In this document: positions 13,242 to 29,200 of the stretch, piece by piece
How positions within the stretch are numbered: position 1 is the first letter of the stretch
Layout of the letters: the number at the start of each line of letters is the position of its first letter
Source of the DNA: Priapulus caudatus
Taxonomy: Eukaryota > Priapulida > Priapulimorpha > Priapulimorphida > Priapulidae
Direction of reading: 5' to 3'
DNA: 50,985 nucleotides
Assembly (NCBI RefSeq): GCF_000485595.1
Contig: NW_014577154.1
Span: 110,424 to 161,408, forward strand
Program-made: the position numbers and the translations under genes
Notes under the pieces: model-generated
Databases searched by the model: none
What the model saw: only the letters and a program-made list of their open reading frames with translations
What the model was told of the DNA's origin: nothing

Positions 13242-13394
13242 ATGGATGAGGCAACACTACTCCATGACATGTTTCTCGTAGAAGGACAACTCGAACTACT
13301 TGATTGCCAAGCCCTCAGCATGCTGAGGAGGACGAGAAGAAATAGAAGACAACAAAGATCTTGCTGGCTCTCCCCTTGTCTTTTGGCGGCATAG
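13242..13394 (+). pseudogene. Relic resembling the N-terminus of a Harbinger nuclease
   Basis: A 50-codon frame begins ATG and ends TAG. It encodes an acidic start (MDEATLLHDMFL), then LLDCQALSMLRRTRRNRRQ and a QRSCWLSPCLLAA tail. Animal Harbinger nucleases often start with an acidic/leucine stretch, an arginine run and a W-(V/L)-x-P-(W/C)-L motif, which this resembles. Nothing of the DDE core follows. The call rests on motif memory only; it may instead be a chance frame inside repeat DNA. Confidence 0.35.
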
Positions 13395-14215
13395 TTGTGT
13401 CCGTAGAAAATAATCTTGATTTAAGTTGATAATGTTGATCTTAATTATCTTGATGTTAATCTTGACAGCACGGCAGAATGAATGATGATGTATAGAACGC
13501 GGCGCGGTATTAATATGATCGTTGCCAGCGCAGGTGAGCATTGCTAAAGCGCAGTGCAAGCGTCGTTCGAACGCAACACGATCTAATTGGGCGCAATAAA
13601 GACGCAGTCCGCACAGTGCAAGCGTGATGCGGGCGTGGTGTTGAGCGTGGTGAAAGCTTGTTGAGCGCAATGAGATTGGGGTAAAGACGCACTTGGATCG
13701 TAGTATGGACGTAATTAGATTGTAGTATTGGCGCTGGGGCCCAATTGGCCACGCTCCAACCACGCTCACCACGCTCGGGCAAATTTTTTGAGGACGGGGC
13801 GATCGTGATGAGCGTAGCTCTGGTGTGATTGGGCCTTTAACAAAGTCATAACTGTTTAATTTTCCCACTGTCTGATTTATCCTCGTTTAGCACAGCCACA
13901 AATAAAAATCTTGAAATCTTGAAATCTTGTGTGTTTCTAGATTCTATCACTTATGTTTCTGCATGTATGGTCACTTATTGCGTACGTGTTCGCGAAAGAG
14001 AGAGAGCGAGCGAGATAGAGATCTAGCAAGAGAAGACGAGACAGTGTCAGATAAAGAGCGAGTAATGTAATAGTATTATCTAGTTCAATTATATATCATT
14101 ATGAATTAGTTATGAATTACATTGAAATGCAATTTGAACTTTTATATTTTCAGACAGCCAATTGAATATGAGACAATATTTAGTGGTTTATGCATATTGC
14201 AGGTATATTCGCTAC

Positions 14216-17543
<3,328 letters not shown>

Positions 17544-17960
17544 TGGCATTGTGGGACGCGAGATAGGATGGTGCCGCGGCTGCTTAAATATCCCCCCCCC
17601 TCCGAAACCCCGGGCCTGACACGGAGACCACTAGTACTCACACGCTGTGTTATAAACGATTGTCATATCAAAGTTTACACTTATCACTCCTGTATGATCA
17701 GGTAGTCAATTCTTAATTTCTTTTTTAGTAAAATACATATTTTCAACCTAGTATAACAGTGGTGGATGCAGTAATACATACCAAAATTGGCCGATTGAGT
17801 TTTCCTGTGATTGCCAAAAGCAAATATTTAATACATTGCATTGCAAAAATGTTTTTGCATTATTTTTAAGTCAATTGTATATTTATGTACAGTAGAAATG
17901 AAATGTACAGTATGTAGCTTTAAATTGTGTCATATATACTAATGTTGAGTGTTTGTGTGA

Positions 17961-17966
17961 AATAAA
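17961..17966 (+). terminator. Candidate RAD51 poly(A) signal AATAAA
   Basis: First plus-strand AATAAA after the RAD51 stop, about 420 bp downstream, in AT-rich DNA. Predicted from the hexamer only. Confidence 0.5.
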
Positions 17967-18254
17967 AACATACTTGGTTAAGTGTTAGATATATCAATAT
18001 TGTATATGTGCATCGTAATTAAAATGAAAACTTTCCAGTGTAAACTGATTAACTGAATATATTTCTTTTATTCCATCCTGTACCACAAGTAGTAACTATA
18101 CAACTATATTCACTTAACTTCTATTGTAAATATACAAATCTATAATATATAATCATTTAATTTTTAAAACTGTCCTTTACCATGTATAGTATGTAATTGA
18201 AACAAATACAAAATTATACGATCTAGTGATATCACCTGGCAAGCCTGATGTTAT

Positions 18255-18260
18255 TTTATT
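18255..18260 (-). terminator. Candidate POLA2 poly(A) signal AATAAA
   Basis: TTTATT on the plus strand reads AATAAA on the minus strand, about 540 bp past the POLA2 stop. A second candidate is at 18067-18072, just past which the RAD51 signal lies on the opposite strand. Hexamer evidence only. Confidence 0.4.
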
Positions 18261-18479
18261 TAACACTCAGGAGAACATAACATACGGAAGTCTGACTCGT
18301 GAGAACAAATGAAAGTTGACATTTGCCAGTCCAAAGATACTTACTCTTGATTTTAACTTAATAAATCATATCTTAAAAGTTACACATGTAATTTTAATAG
18401 CAATCAGATTCATCCCTCTACAAATTATATTCTCCTGATAATATTATTTTACTTCCCAGTCCAAAACCTGGGCTCTGCC

Positions 18480-18745
18480 AAATGACAGTTCAGTTCATGC
18501 ACATACTGTGTTTTACATACACTATGTGTATTTGCTGTGTTTCACACATGCATTTGACATTTCACATACATATGTACTTGCAGTGTGTTACATACAGTTG
18601 TTTGCTGTGCTTTACATACACAAATTTCCTGTGCTTTACACACACATTTATCGTATTTTACATGATATGTGCATTGCCTGTGATTTACATACATGTATTT
18701 ACTGTGCGTTATACACACATTCGCTGTTTTACGTACATGAATCTC
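18480..18745. repeat. About 28-bp minisatellite in POLA2 3' UTR side
   Basis: Around nine diverged copies of a unit near TTTACATACACATTTGCTGTG end about 50 bp before the POLA2 stop. It is probably transcribed as part of the POLA2 3' UTR. Open frames on the plus strand are periodicity artefacts. Confidence 0.75.
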
Positions 18746-18797
18746 CCCAGCGCAGACATGAGGAAACTGGCCACTACTGACATAGCTCTACCATCCA

Positions 18798-21700
18798 TCA
18801 TATGCGCACAACCTCTGCGACCGTGGTGAACCCGGCTTTGGCACTGCTGTCGGACTGCACTAGTATGCGCGCGTATGTCCCGCCCGTCTGACCTTTAGAG
18901 AGACGCCCCGGGTTCACGCACAGGCAGCCATTGATGCTCTGAAAGTGCAAGTCATGCAGCACACATTACTGACGTGTGCGCCGTAACGTGATGCTTGAAT
19001 TCAGAAGGTAGGAGACGTAGGGAAGGAATATGAGTACATTGACGTAGTATTTCAGTTCGGAAGATAGGAGAAATGTGGCAGTGACGTTCATACTTTGATG
19101 TACTACTTTAGTTTATAGGGGAAGGATGTGCATACTGTGATGTACTGTTATGGTAGAAGCAGGAGAGGGATATGCATAACTAGATGTACTACTTTAGCTC
19201 CGAGGGCAGAAGAGGCGAAAGCGAAATACATGTCTTGATGTGCCATTTTAATTCAGAAAGTGGATGCAGCAGTGGGTAGAATATATATGCTTACCTTAGT
19301 GTACTGCTTCAGTTCAGAGGGCAGAAGCAGCAAGTGTGGAGTGCAACTCATTCTGCTGTACACTTCATATTTCTCATAGTTGACATTCAGTTCCTCAGAT
19401 GGTGGGTTCAGAGGATAGTAGCTAAAAATGAAAAGCACCGATCTCTACCTGCTCTATTCTTGCATGCTATTAGACAATCACCAATATCAATGCTATTAGT
19501 GGGTTATAATATATCAATATTATCAGACCACTATATGCATTGAGTTTTACAAAGCAACTGTGATGCAACTGGAAAATTAATTATGTGGAAATTGTGAGGA
19601 ATTTCTCAATATATTTGTAGTGTGAAAAAATGTCGCTCCTTACCTTCCCTGCTGCAACAAATGCTCGGTCAGTCTTGAAAGCCTATCTGCCGTCTTTGGC
19701 TGCCTATAATCAATGGGACGAAAGTGCAATGGTCATCAATCAAGTGACAGTGCAAAGTAATTCAAGGCATACATAACTATTTTCTCTCCTCTGATAAAAC
19801 ATTCGTGGGGTCTCCCCAAACCCATCCTCTGACTCACATTCGCTGAGCTTACAGACTCCCCAGTGATCAGCCCTCCTGATTTGTGACTATACTTACAAGT
19901 TGATTTCTTCAGCGCCCATGTGAAAGAGAACGTCCGTAGAGGTGAGGCCCACGCACAGTCCATCGATGTTGAGCGTACTCGGATCACTCACGCAGTAAAA
20001 CCTCTACAATACGATGCGCAAACACACACACATGCGCGTTAGTTCTATCGCACGTCTGCCGTCTCTTTGTGAGGGTGAAATCGAGGTTAGAATGCCGATG
20101 ATGATACGTCATCAAAATCCGTAGGCTGACCCCAATTAGTCTTTTGTATCAACAAATGACACTACAAACCTTTACACATCTTTGAAGTAATGATGTTATA
20201 CTGTTATATTAAAACCATGGATTAATCAACGATGATCGCGTCTAGACAGAAATGACGAAGAAGAGACGTCAAAGTAGACTATCGTGGGTAAGTTAGTACA
20301 CAAATTCAATTCACAAGTATAAACTATAAGCATTGTACCAGGGTAAGATTATGCATATAAGGCGTCTATTTAAAAATGTTATCCATACTTGAATGGTTCA
20401 GGCGAGAATGTAGGACCCATGGATAATAATGTAATTTCACACATAAGGTGGAAATCAGTAGCAAAACATGCTTAGTTTTCATTCCAAAATTTCTCTTTTA
20501 ATTTTCGTAGTTACCTTCTGCAGTTCTCGGTTCAGCTTTCCTATGTTGAATGGTGGCATTGGGTAGATGCCAGGATGATGAATATCTCGCTGAGATGGAA
20601 CTAGCACTACTTTCAAGGGCAAACTACAACGATTTTTAAGATTTTTAATTATTGAATTTCAAGCACATTGTAGCAACCTCGTGCAATTTTATGGAAGCAG
20701 AAGCTGATAGCTCATAAGATTCACTTGTACGATTCGTCTTAGTTGTTAGTAATGGTACTGACTTTTGATTTGTTCGTCAAATTAAACATTCAATTAGTTC
20801 AATTATTAATGAAAGTAATTACAGCAGTTTCCTCACCCCAAATCATTAAAAAATATTGTACACGACATTGTTTGACTACACTGATTACCCACTTACTTTT
20901 CTACAGCTTGTCCAATAACTTCGAGTATTTTTGTGAAGTGTTGCTCATAAGTGACGTCACTCAAGTCTTTGATGAGTTCTGACTTGGCATCCACGAAGGG
21001 GCCAAACTGAAGTCATTCACAAAGAAATCGTAATTGCTCTGACGAATTGTCGAACCTTTCAGTCATCATTAACATCAACAGAAGATAAAGGCATCAACAG
21101 AAACTCAAGAGATGTGTGAGTGATACGTAACGCGTGCACTCACCATGATACAGATGCCAGGTGGCATGTGATTGTAATATAGTAGTAATATCTTAGTAAT
21201 ATAGTACTGCTATACTAGTAACACACAAACTAACCATGATGCAGATGCCAGGTGGCATGTGACAGTAATATAGCAGTACTATAGTAGAAATATATTAGTA
21301 CTATATTAGTACTATACTAGCGATATGTAACGCACGCACTCACATGATGCAGCCGTCATGGGACACATATATTAATTTAGTAGTACTATAGTAGTACTAT
21401 ATTAGTACTATATATTAGCACTATACCAGTGATACGTAATGCGCGCACTCACCATAATGCAGACGTCAGGCGGGTGTGACTGCAGGTAGCTGACAAAGTC
21501 CGCAAGCGGCTCGTAGCCGAGGCTATCGCTCGTCATGTAAGGGCCAGATGCCATGACGACGGACAGACGCTTGAGTGTCGCGTCGCGCGCGGCGGGCGCA
21601 GTGAGCGTCGGCGTGTCGAGCAGCGTCGTCGGCACAAAGCTGCGCCCCGTCGAGTTCATGCCCTCGAACAGCGCCACCTGTGGAAAATCGATCGCGGATA

Positions 21701-23237
21701 GACGGCGGCCTGGAGCGACGGCGGTGACGCTACATAGACTACGTCCGCGCGCACACACATTACAACGATTCCATCTACGATGGCAGTGAACCAGTAAAAA
21801 AATACACGGGGGCTCGGGGCGATTTAGCCCCCGTAAATTTGCATAGAGTTCAATGCAAACCAAATTTTTGAGTGCTATTTTCATGCAAGCGAGCTTGAAA
21901 AGTAGCCCCCAAAAAATTTATTTTCATTTTTTTCCTGCAGTGAATGCGTACGTGCGTTATTCATGGTCAGTGCATAATCAGTGTGCGAAATTATCGCTAT
22001 TTTGCCGGCGGCCGCTGGTTCAACCCCCCATATAATCAGTCCACTTGGCATATTCAAAATATTTTGCCTTCTTGCCTTCATATCAACACTATTTACCAAT
22101 TTCCTGACTAGTTTTTACTTTGTGACTAGTAAGAAGTAAATCATGTTCCAGCAATTCCTGTCAAACAAGTAGAACTCCACTGATAGCGATGAAATACTGA
22201 AATACTATAAGTATGCCTAATAAACGCAAAGCTAATACTTTTATTAATAATGGAATAAATTGAACAAAATTAAGGGCATGTTCAAACTTGTAAGGGCCTG
22301 TTTAAAATTTTGGGTGGGCCTGTTCACATTTTGGCTACTTTCATGCCCTGATAACGGTGTGTACGTGCGTGTAGCGGGCTACGTATAATACCATGGTGAG
22401 GGCGGGAGCGACAACCATGATGCAGCCTCACGAAACTTGAACCCCAGACCCAGCATTGAAAATAGCAGTTAACTCACTCACTCCCTCTCTTCCTTCCTCC
22501 CTCCCTGCTTTCCTTTTTCCCTCCCTTCCTCCTTCTACCGTGCATACCTGGCCAGGAAAATCCCATACCCAGCATTGAATATAGTTCACTCACCCACTCC
22601 CTTCCTTCCTCCATCCCTGCTTTCCTTTTTCCCTCCCTTCCTCCTTCTACCGTGCATACTTGGCCAGGAAAATCCCATACCCAGCGCTGAAAATAGCTGT
22701 TCACTCGCTCCCTCCGTTCCGTTTTGCCTCCCTTCTTCCTCCTACCGTGCATACCTGGCCGGCAAACAGAGAGTAACTGGTGAGTTTGTTGAGCTGCATG
22801 GGCGCTCCAACTCACCCCGGCGCATCCATGTCTCCCTCCCTCCCTTCCTCCCCGCTTTCCTCGCTCCCTCCCTGTCTCCTTCACTCCCCCCTTTTCTTCC
22901 TCCTACCGTGCATACCTGGCCAGGAAACAGGGAGTAGCTGGTGAGTTTGTCAAGCTGCATGGGCGCGGCCGCGCGCCCCGACACGTCGATGTCTCCCCGC
23001 AGCACCACCGACCTCGCGTTGAGCCTGCCAACACTGTCGCAGTACACACGGCCAAGCACCGTCGATGGCTCCTGTGAGAGATAGAGAGGGAGAGAGAGCA
23101 GATATGAGAGAGGGAAGGAAAGACAGAGAAAAGAGAGGGGGACAGAGAGAGCGAGGGTGAGCAGGGATGAGAGGGGGGAGGGAGAGAGAAGGGAGAGAGC
23201 AAGGGGAAACGAGAGAAAAGGGAGAGAGCAAGGGACA

Positions 23238-23273
<36 letters not shown>

Positions 23274-26200
23274 CAGAGACAGAGACAGAGACNNNNNNNN
23301 NNNNNNNNNNNNNNNNNNNNNNNNNNNNNNNNNNNNNNNNNNNNNNNNNNNNNNNNNNNNNNNNNNNNNNNNNNNNNNNNNNNNNNNNNNNNNNNNNNNN
23401 NNNNNNNNNNNNNNNNNNNNNNNNNNNNNNNNNNNNNNNNNNNNNNNNNNNNNNNNNNNNNNNNNNNNNNNNNNNNNNNNNNNNNNNNNNNNNNNNNNNN
23501 NNNNNNNNNNNNNNNNNNNNNNNNNNNNNNNNNNNNNNNNNNNNNNNNNNNNNNNNNNNNNNNNNNNNNNNNNNNNNNNNNNNNNNNNNNNNNNNNNNNN
23601 NNNNNNNNNNNNNNNNNNNNNNNNNNNNNNNNNNNNNNNNNNNNNNNNNNNNNNNNNNNNNNNNNNNNNNNNNNNNNNNNNNNNNNNNNNNNNNNNNNNN
23701 NNNNNNNNNNNNNNNNNNNNNNNNNNNNNNNNNNNNNNNNNNNNNNNNNNNNNNNNNNNNNNNNNNNNNNNNNNNNNNNNNNNNNNNNNNNNNNNNNNNN
23801 NNNNNNNNNNNNNNNNNNNNNNNNNNNNNNNNNNNNNNNNNNNNNNNNNNNNNNNNNNNNNNNNNNNNNNNNNNNNNNTATATATATATATATGCATACA
23901 CATGTATATAATACTGTACATATATAAAATCTCAAGAGCATAAAGTACATTATGGTAAGTCAGCCCTCAACGCTTATTTTCAGATCTGGTTGTCCTGTCG
24001 GGCAACAAGAAGAAATTTTTATTATACGAATTTTTATTATACTTGTCAAAAATTTACTTGCAATCTATGAGACGTTAAGGTCATTTTTTGTTCAGTGCAT
24101 ATCATATTACAGTATATACATGGAAAATCGTAATGAAATTTACACGATTATTTTTGCGTGCCGGCTCGCTCATTGTGTGTCATTCCCAATTGCAGCTTTT
24201 TCACAATTCCAGGAAAGAGTTTCGCTGTCGCTTTCTCATCCCAGCGATGCCCACCCCGTACATATTCAGTAGTGAACATGCCCCACGCAAATTAAACAAT
24301 ATAGTGACCTCCCCCACCCCTACATCAATCTATGCCGCTGCAGCCAGGCATGTACGCAGCCCTGATGTGTGCGCTGGCGCTCTATTAATAAATCTGTAAT
24401 GGAGTAAAGTGGGTGACACGGGTGTCGCGGGCTGCTTTTTCGGCGACCTTTGAAAATAAAATGTGAGATACTGTATACGCAATATTTTTCGCGTACAGAT
24501 ATTTTCGCGACTTCAGACTTGACGGACAATTTCGCGAGTGGTTAATTTCGCGGTCGGTGAATTCCCGAATCAGTGAAGAACAGCGTGTTGTTATTTTCGC
24601 GTGTTGTTATTTTCGCAGTCTGGGGATGCGTTCGCAAAATTCGCGAAAATTAAACCACCGCGAAATATACAGCGTCGTGCGATCGCGCTCTGGCTCAAAG
24701 GATGTTAGGAATACTAAACAACTGGAATTTTTCAGTTGTATGATCGGGCAACTAGCCAACAGGCCAAGAGAATAACTTGTCTGACATAAGACTTTCACTT
24801 GTCCTGGGCAATCGGACAACCGTTAGCGTCGAGGGCTGTAAGTTATTTGAAAGGTCTAATTTTCAGGGCCCTTGAACCCTGATGCAGCCTCCGGTGTAGC
24901 TCTAGTACTATAGCCCGCATACAGTTGCCGCAGGGCTATAGAACATTCTATTACAAATGCTAGGGACCAAGCCGCTGACTGGTGCTGCTGCAGCGCCACC
25001 AAAAATGGCCTTTTGAAGTTCGTAAATAATGTTCGTTCACAAGAAATACCGCAAGCAGACCATTTCAACGATAGTTAGAGGTTAAATTTTAGTAGCTGAT
25101 ATAACTTAAGACGTATTCACTTCAGATAAGAGGCATTAATTGCCTACCACAGACGTTTTATAGCCGCGAGTAACCGTGAATAAGTTGGTCCCTAGCATTC
25201 GTAATAGAATGTTCTATAGCCACGCGGCAACTGTACGCGGGCTATAGTACTAGAGCTACTTCCGGTGAGGGAACAAGATGCTACGGCATACGTACAGCAG
25301 ACTGCAGGTTGACAGGTGACAGGTTTTCGACGCCGTGACATTCTTTTATCCTGTCACCGATGTCATCTAGGATGTTGTCCATTACTGGAAGCAGGAGACA
25401 GGTACAAGTTACTGAAATTGTTTCTACAAGACGCAAACATTCTCACTCTCAGGTATATTGTCTCCCTAATAGATGTGCTCGTAACTATTTTGGCTAAAAA
25501 ATGAATAGTAATCGTTTTAACGAGCCTGTCTATATACAGTCAATACGAGTAAAATTTCAGGATATGAGGCCCATTCCGTAGGAAACAACACATTTCATAT
25601 CACATATCAGGCTTTCAGATTTGAAAAGTACAGGAGGACTACTAATGACTCCCCTAGGACACCATAGGGGGACTTTTCACGCTCCAGAATCACACCCTTA
25701 AGAGGCATGATGGAGAGCTCCACTAAAAAATCACACCCTTAAGAGGCATGATGGAGAGCTCCACTAAAAAATCACACCCTTAAGAGGCATGATGGAGAGC
25801 TCCACTAAAAATCACACCTTTAAAAGGGATGATGGAGAGCTCCCTGAGGGCTCTCCATCTGCTCTTGGGGTGTAGATGATGGATCATGACCCAATCCTCA
25901 GAGTCTACGAGTGAAATCAAAACGAAAATTGGGATTCATGTCAATCCTACTGATTATCATTCATCTTCACTTCATTCATTCAATGGCTCGTCAGGATTAC
26001 ATTCTTTTTCATCCAACAAACCAACACTGAGCACACAGATAATAAAAGAGTGATCGGATGTAAAATAAACTTGTTTTTATTTATCTGTATTTTCCATCCT
26101 TAGAGATTCTAATCCATTGTACCTGCATTATTTACAGCACCAAAATAATCATCACAATCCATAACAAACTGGCCAATTAACTTTGTACGTAGTAGCCACG

Positions 26201-29200
26201 TATGGTAGGCCCCTCCAGCCCTACGACTGTTTCACGTCTGGGCAGAAAACACTTCTCGCCACGTATAGCTAAGGAAAACTAGCCAGGTAACTTGATGGCT
26301 ACCGTATAGTACCTGTTATTTGGTGCTGTTGCTTTAGGTTGTATTTATATATATATGATAAAACCAGAGGGGTAGTAACCAGACCTGCCTACCTCTGCCC
26401 TACGTTCAGTCACTTACACACCAGACAATTGGTTTGTGTGTTTGCTAACCTTTTTTGTATCTCCCCCCTACATGAGAACTCTATGGAGCCGCTATTTCAC
26501 ATATAGACATACTTTTGGTGCGCGATTTAACACTTTTATGAGGCGCGATGAACTTGCGCGCACATGGCCACAATTTCGCGTGCGCGTGCGAGCACGAGCG
26601 CGACGCGCCCTTAAAAATGAAGCCTGACATATCATACATCATATCAGAGCCATAATCGTTTTCAGTTGTACAGCTTGAGGTTAACTGAGAGGATTCATTG
26701 AAATCCCATACTTCTCGTCATCCACATACACCAGGTTCATCATGCAGACTTATCTTCACAGACTCTTGACCACGAAAACTCAACGTTAAACAGCATACAC
26801 AACGGGCTACTATACTGGCGCGAAATGCAAGCTTACCATTCACCCTATCCACTATTTTCTCCATCATGAAGGAATATTTATCGGTCTCCAATACACCACG
26901 TTCTCCGTATGGCTTCACAGAGCAGGGATGCTGATTGTCCGACGCCCAAGTCACCGACTTTGAATCTCCAAATGTAGCAATCACCTGGCCTGGATTTCTC
27001 CTGGTGGAATACTTTCCGGTCGAAGGAGTGCTATACACAAAAGACCATGTCAATAAAGTATACAGTCAACCTCGCTTAATTCGTATCAAACGGGACCACG
27101 GCATTTTCTACGAACGAATTCTATTTAATCCGTAGAAACCACGAAATAAATAGATAATTCGTGTAAACAACGATTTATGAATGAACGTTTAACGATTAAG
27201 ATAAAAAGATAAAAGAACGTTAAAGATAAAGATAAAAAGAACGTTTAACGTTTAAGATAAAAAAATCTGTTTGTGCAATACAGATCTACATCTATGAAGA
27301 TAATTATATTGACGTTGACACACATTCTATATTGAGCAAATTCACCATACTATCTAGAGTAGATGTAACTGAATTTGCAGCCCGGACAAACAAACTAGCT
27401 TGATCAGTTGCCTTACAAGAAACTAGTTTACATATCAAAAGCTACTATTTGAATCTACTTACACAGTTAATCTGATGCAATTCCAACAATACTGCAACAT
27501 GACCATGCAGTGATACAACTGCTTCTACTATGTGACAATAAGAAGTATACATACGTTGGAGAAAAGCTAGCAGGAGAGAAAGGCACAGCAGGGCTACCGT
27601 TCACAGATGCAAGTCTCTTGTTAATCCGGTTATCTGGCGTTATTTGTCGTTTATTCTTGCTCTGAAACCAGCAAAAGGTAATTATATGCCACTAGAACTA
27701 TAACACACTTACTCACACCAACGCATGCATGTACATACGCAGACAAACACACAAACACATTTAACAAAAAACACGTTATCTAGATGCATTTCACCTCAAT
27801 GTCCGACTGTTATTGCACGATGGTGGCAGTTTTCTGGTGATGTTAAAGAGCTGTATGCTAAAACAGACCTACCCAGATATACTTATTATAACAGTCCATA
27901 TATACAATTTACAAGCATGTTTTTTAGTGAATTCCTTTTAACTTTGTTTAAGAAGAACTGATAAAATCATTACTATTTCTAACTATAAACATATACCTTT
28001 GCCACTGGGGTTGAATACGCATCAATTAGTTCACTTGCCTCTGAAGAATCTCTTGCAACCCTTTAATAAGTATGAATCATGATTATTACAATGGAATATT
28101 ATAACACTAGACTAAATTCAGTGTAAAATAAGCACATACCTAATAATCTTTAATCATTATTCAGGGCTCGACACTAGCGCTGGCCCGGTGGCCCGGAGCC
28201 AGTAAAACTGAACGTTCTAAGTGACTATGTGAGAAAAAGTATAATTTTCTTACGTGAAAATCTTGTGCGTGTGTACGTACGGTATGTGTGCATGTATTTG
28301 TGTGGCTATAGCGTGTGTGTACGTGACTACGTGTACGTGTGCATGAGTCGCGATAGCTAGAACAATACGCGAACAATAGTTACAATACAATGCGCGTGAC
28401 CGCTGCAATATGGTGTGATGCAATGTATGCGTACTATACAGTAGTTTGTGTCTCGTATGCGAGAGAACATTACGCGTAAATTTTAATTAGAGTCTTCTGC
28501 ATATAAAGCGAATGCGTGTCGTTTCTGTTCTAGTTTCTGTTTGTGTTCATGGAACGGTTAGCATTCGTCATTGGTCCAGTGCATTGTAGCGTGCAGTGGA
28601 ATAAATTGATATCATATATATAACACTCGGCTCTGCGTACGTACGTATCAGTGTTCGAAATATAGTTAATGACCCTGTGACCTTGACCTTGGGTGGAAGT
28701 GGCTCAGAATCAATAGGGTTCTCTCGCCCCATAAGATGCAACTGTGGACCAAGTTTGAAGTTTCTTCCTCTTACGGTTACAATGATATCGAGCGGACAGA
28801 CACACAGACATACACACCGACAGACGTGTTCGTATGGTTAGCCTGTGTTGTGACTAGCGACTATTGTGTGTGCGTGTTGACAGTATTGTGAGTACGCAGC
28901 GTTGTGTTTTACGTTTGGAGCTTTATTTCCATATTAGTTCAATAAAGTGTAGTTTATTGATGGAAGAACAATGATTTTCGTCAGCGAGGCGGTGTTTTTT
29001 GATAAATTTCTGCATGGCGGCTGAGAATTTGAGCGAGGCGGCCACCTCGCTCGTGTCAATGCAGGGGAAACACTGCGTGTGCGTGCATATATGCGGGAAT
29101 GATGCGATTGCAATCGCAAACGGTTGGCTGGCAAGTCAAGCGTACACAATCGCTATTGCGACTGCATAGCCGAGACAAGCATTGCGGGTTTTGCAGCTGC

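Larger units (their letters stand above)
12480..13800. mobile_element. Probable PIF/Harbinger-derived non-autonomous element
   Basis: The flanks are dense in short repeats of GAGCGTGGT, GCGTAGTA and GCGCAGTGC types. They run in opposite orientations on the two sides, for example GAGCGTGGTGG near 12501 against CCACGCTCACCACGCTC near 13750. The centre holds a short frame resembling the start of a Harbinger nuclease. A hAT-type MITE has inserted at 12698. Exact ends and target duplication could not be set, so limits are approximate. Confidence 0.45.
11526..14215. other. UBXN1-RAD51 divergent spacer, transposon-rich
   Basis: The two genes start head to head, 2.7 kb apart. Besides the elements listed separately, there is a perfect hairpin near 12199-12242 (AGATATAGAATGAAGA and its reverse complement). 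A GA-rich stretch at 13995-14060 might be RAD51 5' UTR or promoter. No TATA box or E2F site was convincingly placed. Confidence 0.4.
17544..18479. other. Convergent 3' UTR region between RAD51 and POLA2
   Basis: RAD51 (plus) and POLA2 (minus) end tail to tail, with stop codons about 1.25 kb apart. The AT-rich interval has poly(A) hexamers in both directions and nothing else recognised. The transcripts may have overlapping 3' ends. Confidence 0.6.

Noticed and set aside
18482-18829. Cys/Phe/Thr-rich plus-strand frames
   Set aside because: Translations of the ~28-bp minisatellite; antisense to the POLA2 3' end.
22742-22840. Possible mutually exclusive POLA2 exon with coding potential
   Set aside because: It is a diverged echo of the exon 8 end with no acceptor or pyrimidine tract upstream (purine-rich on the gene strand); POLA2 is complete without it.
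25650-25860. Possible CRISPR-like array (four regularly spaced repeats)
   Set aside because: Units are directly tandem without variable spacers, and the window is animal nuclear DNA.
26436-26627. Arg-rich plus-strand frame
   Set aside because: GCGCG-biased composition, no domain, and no splice signals. It lies within a POLA2 intron on the opposite strand.
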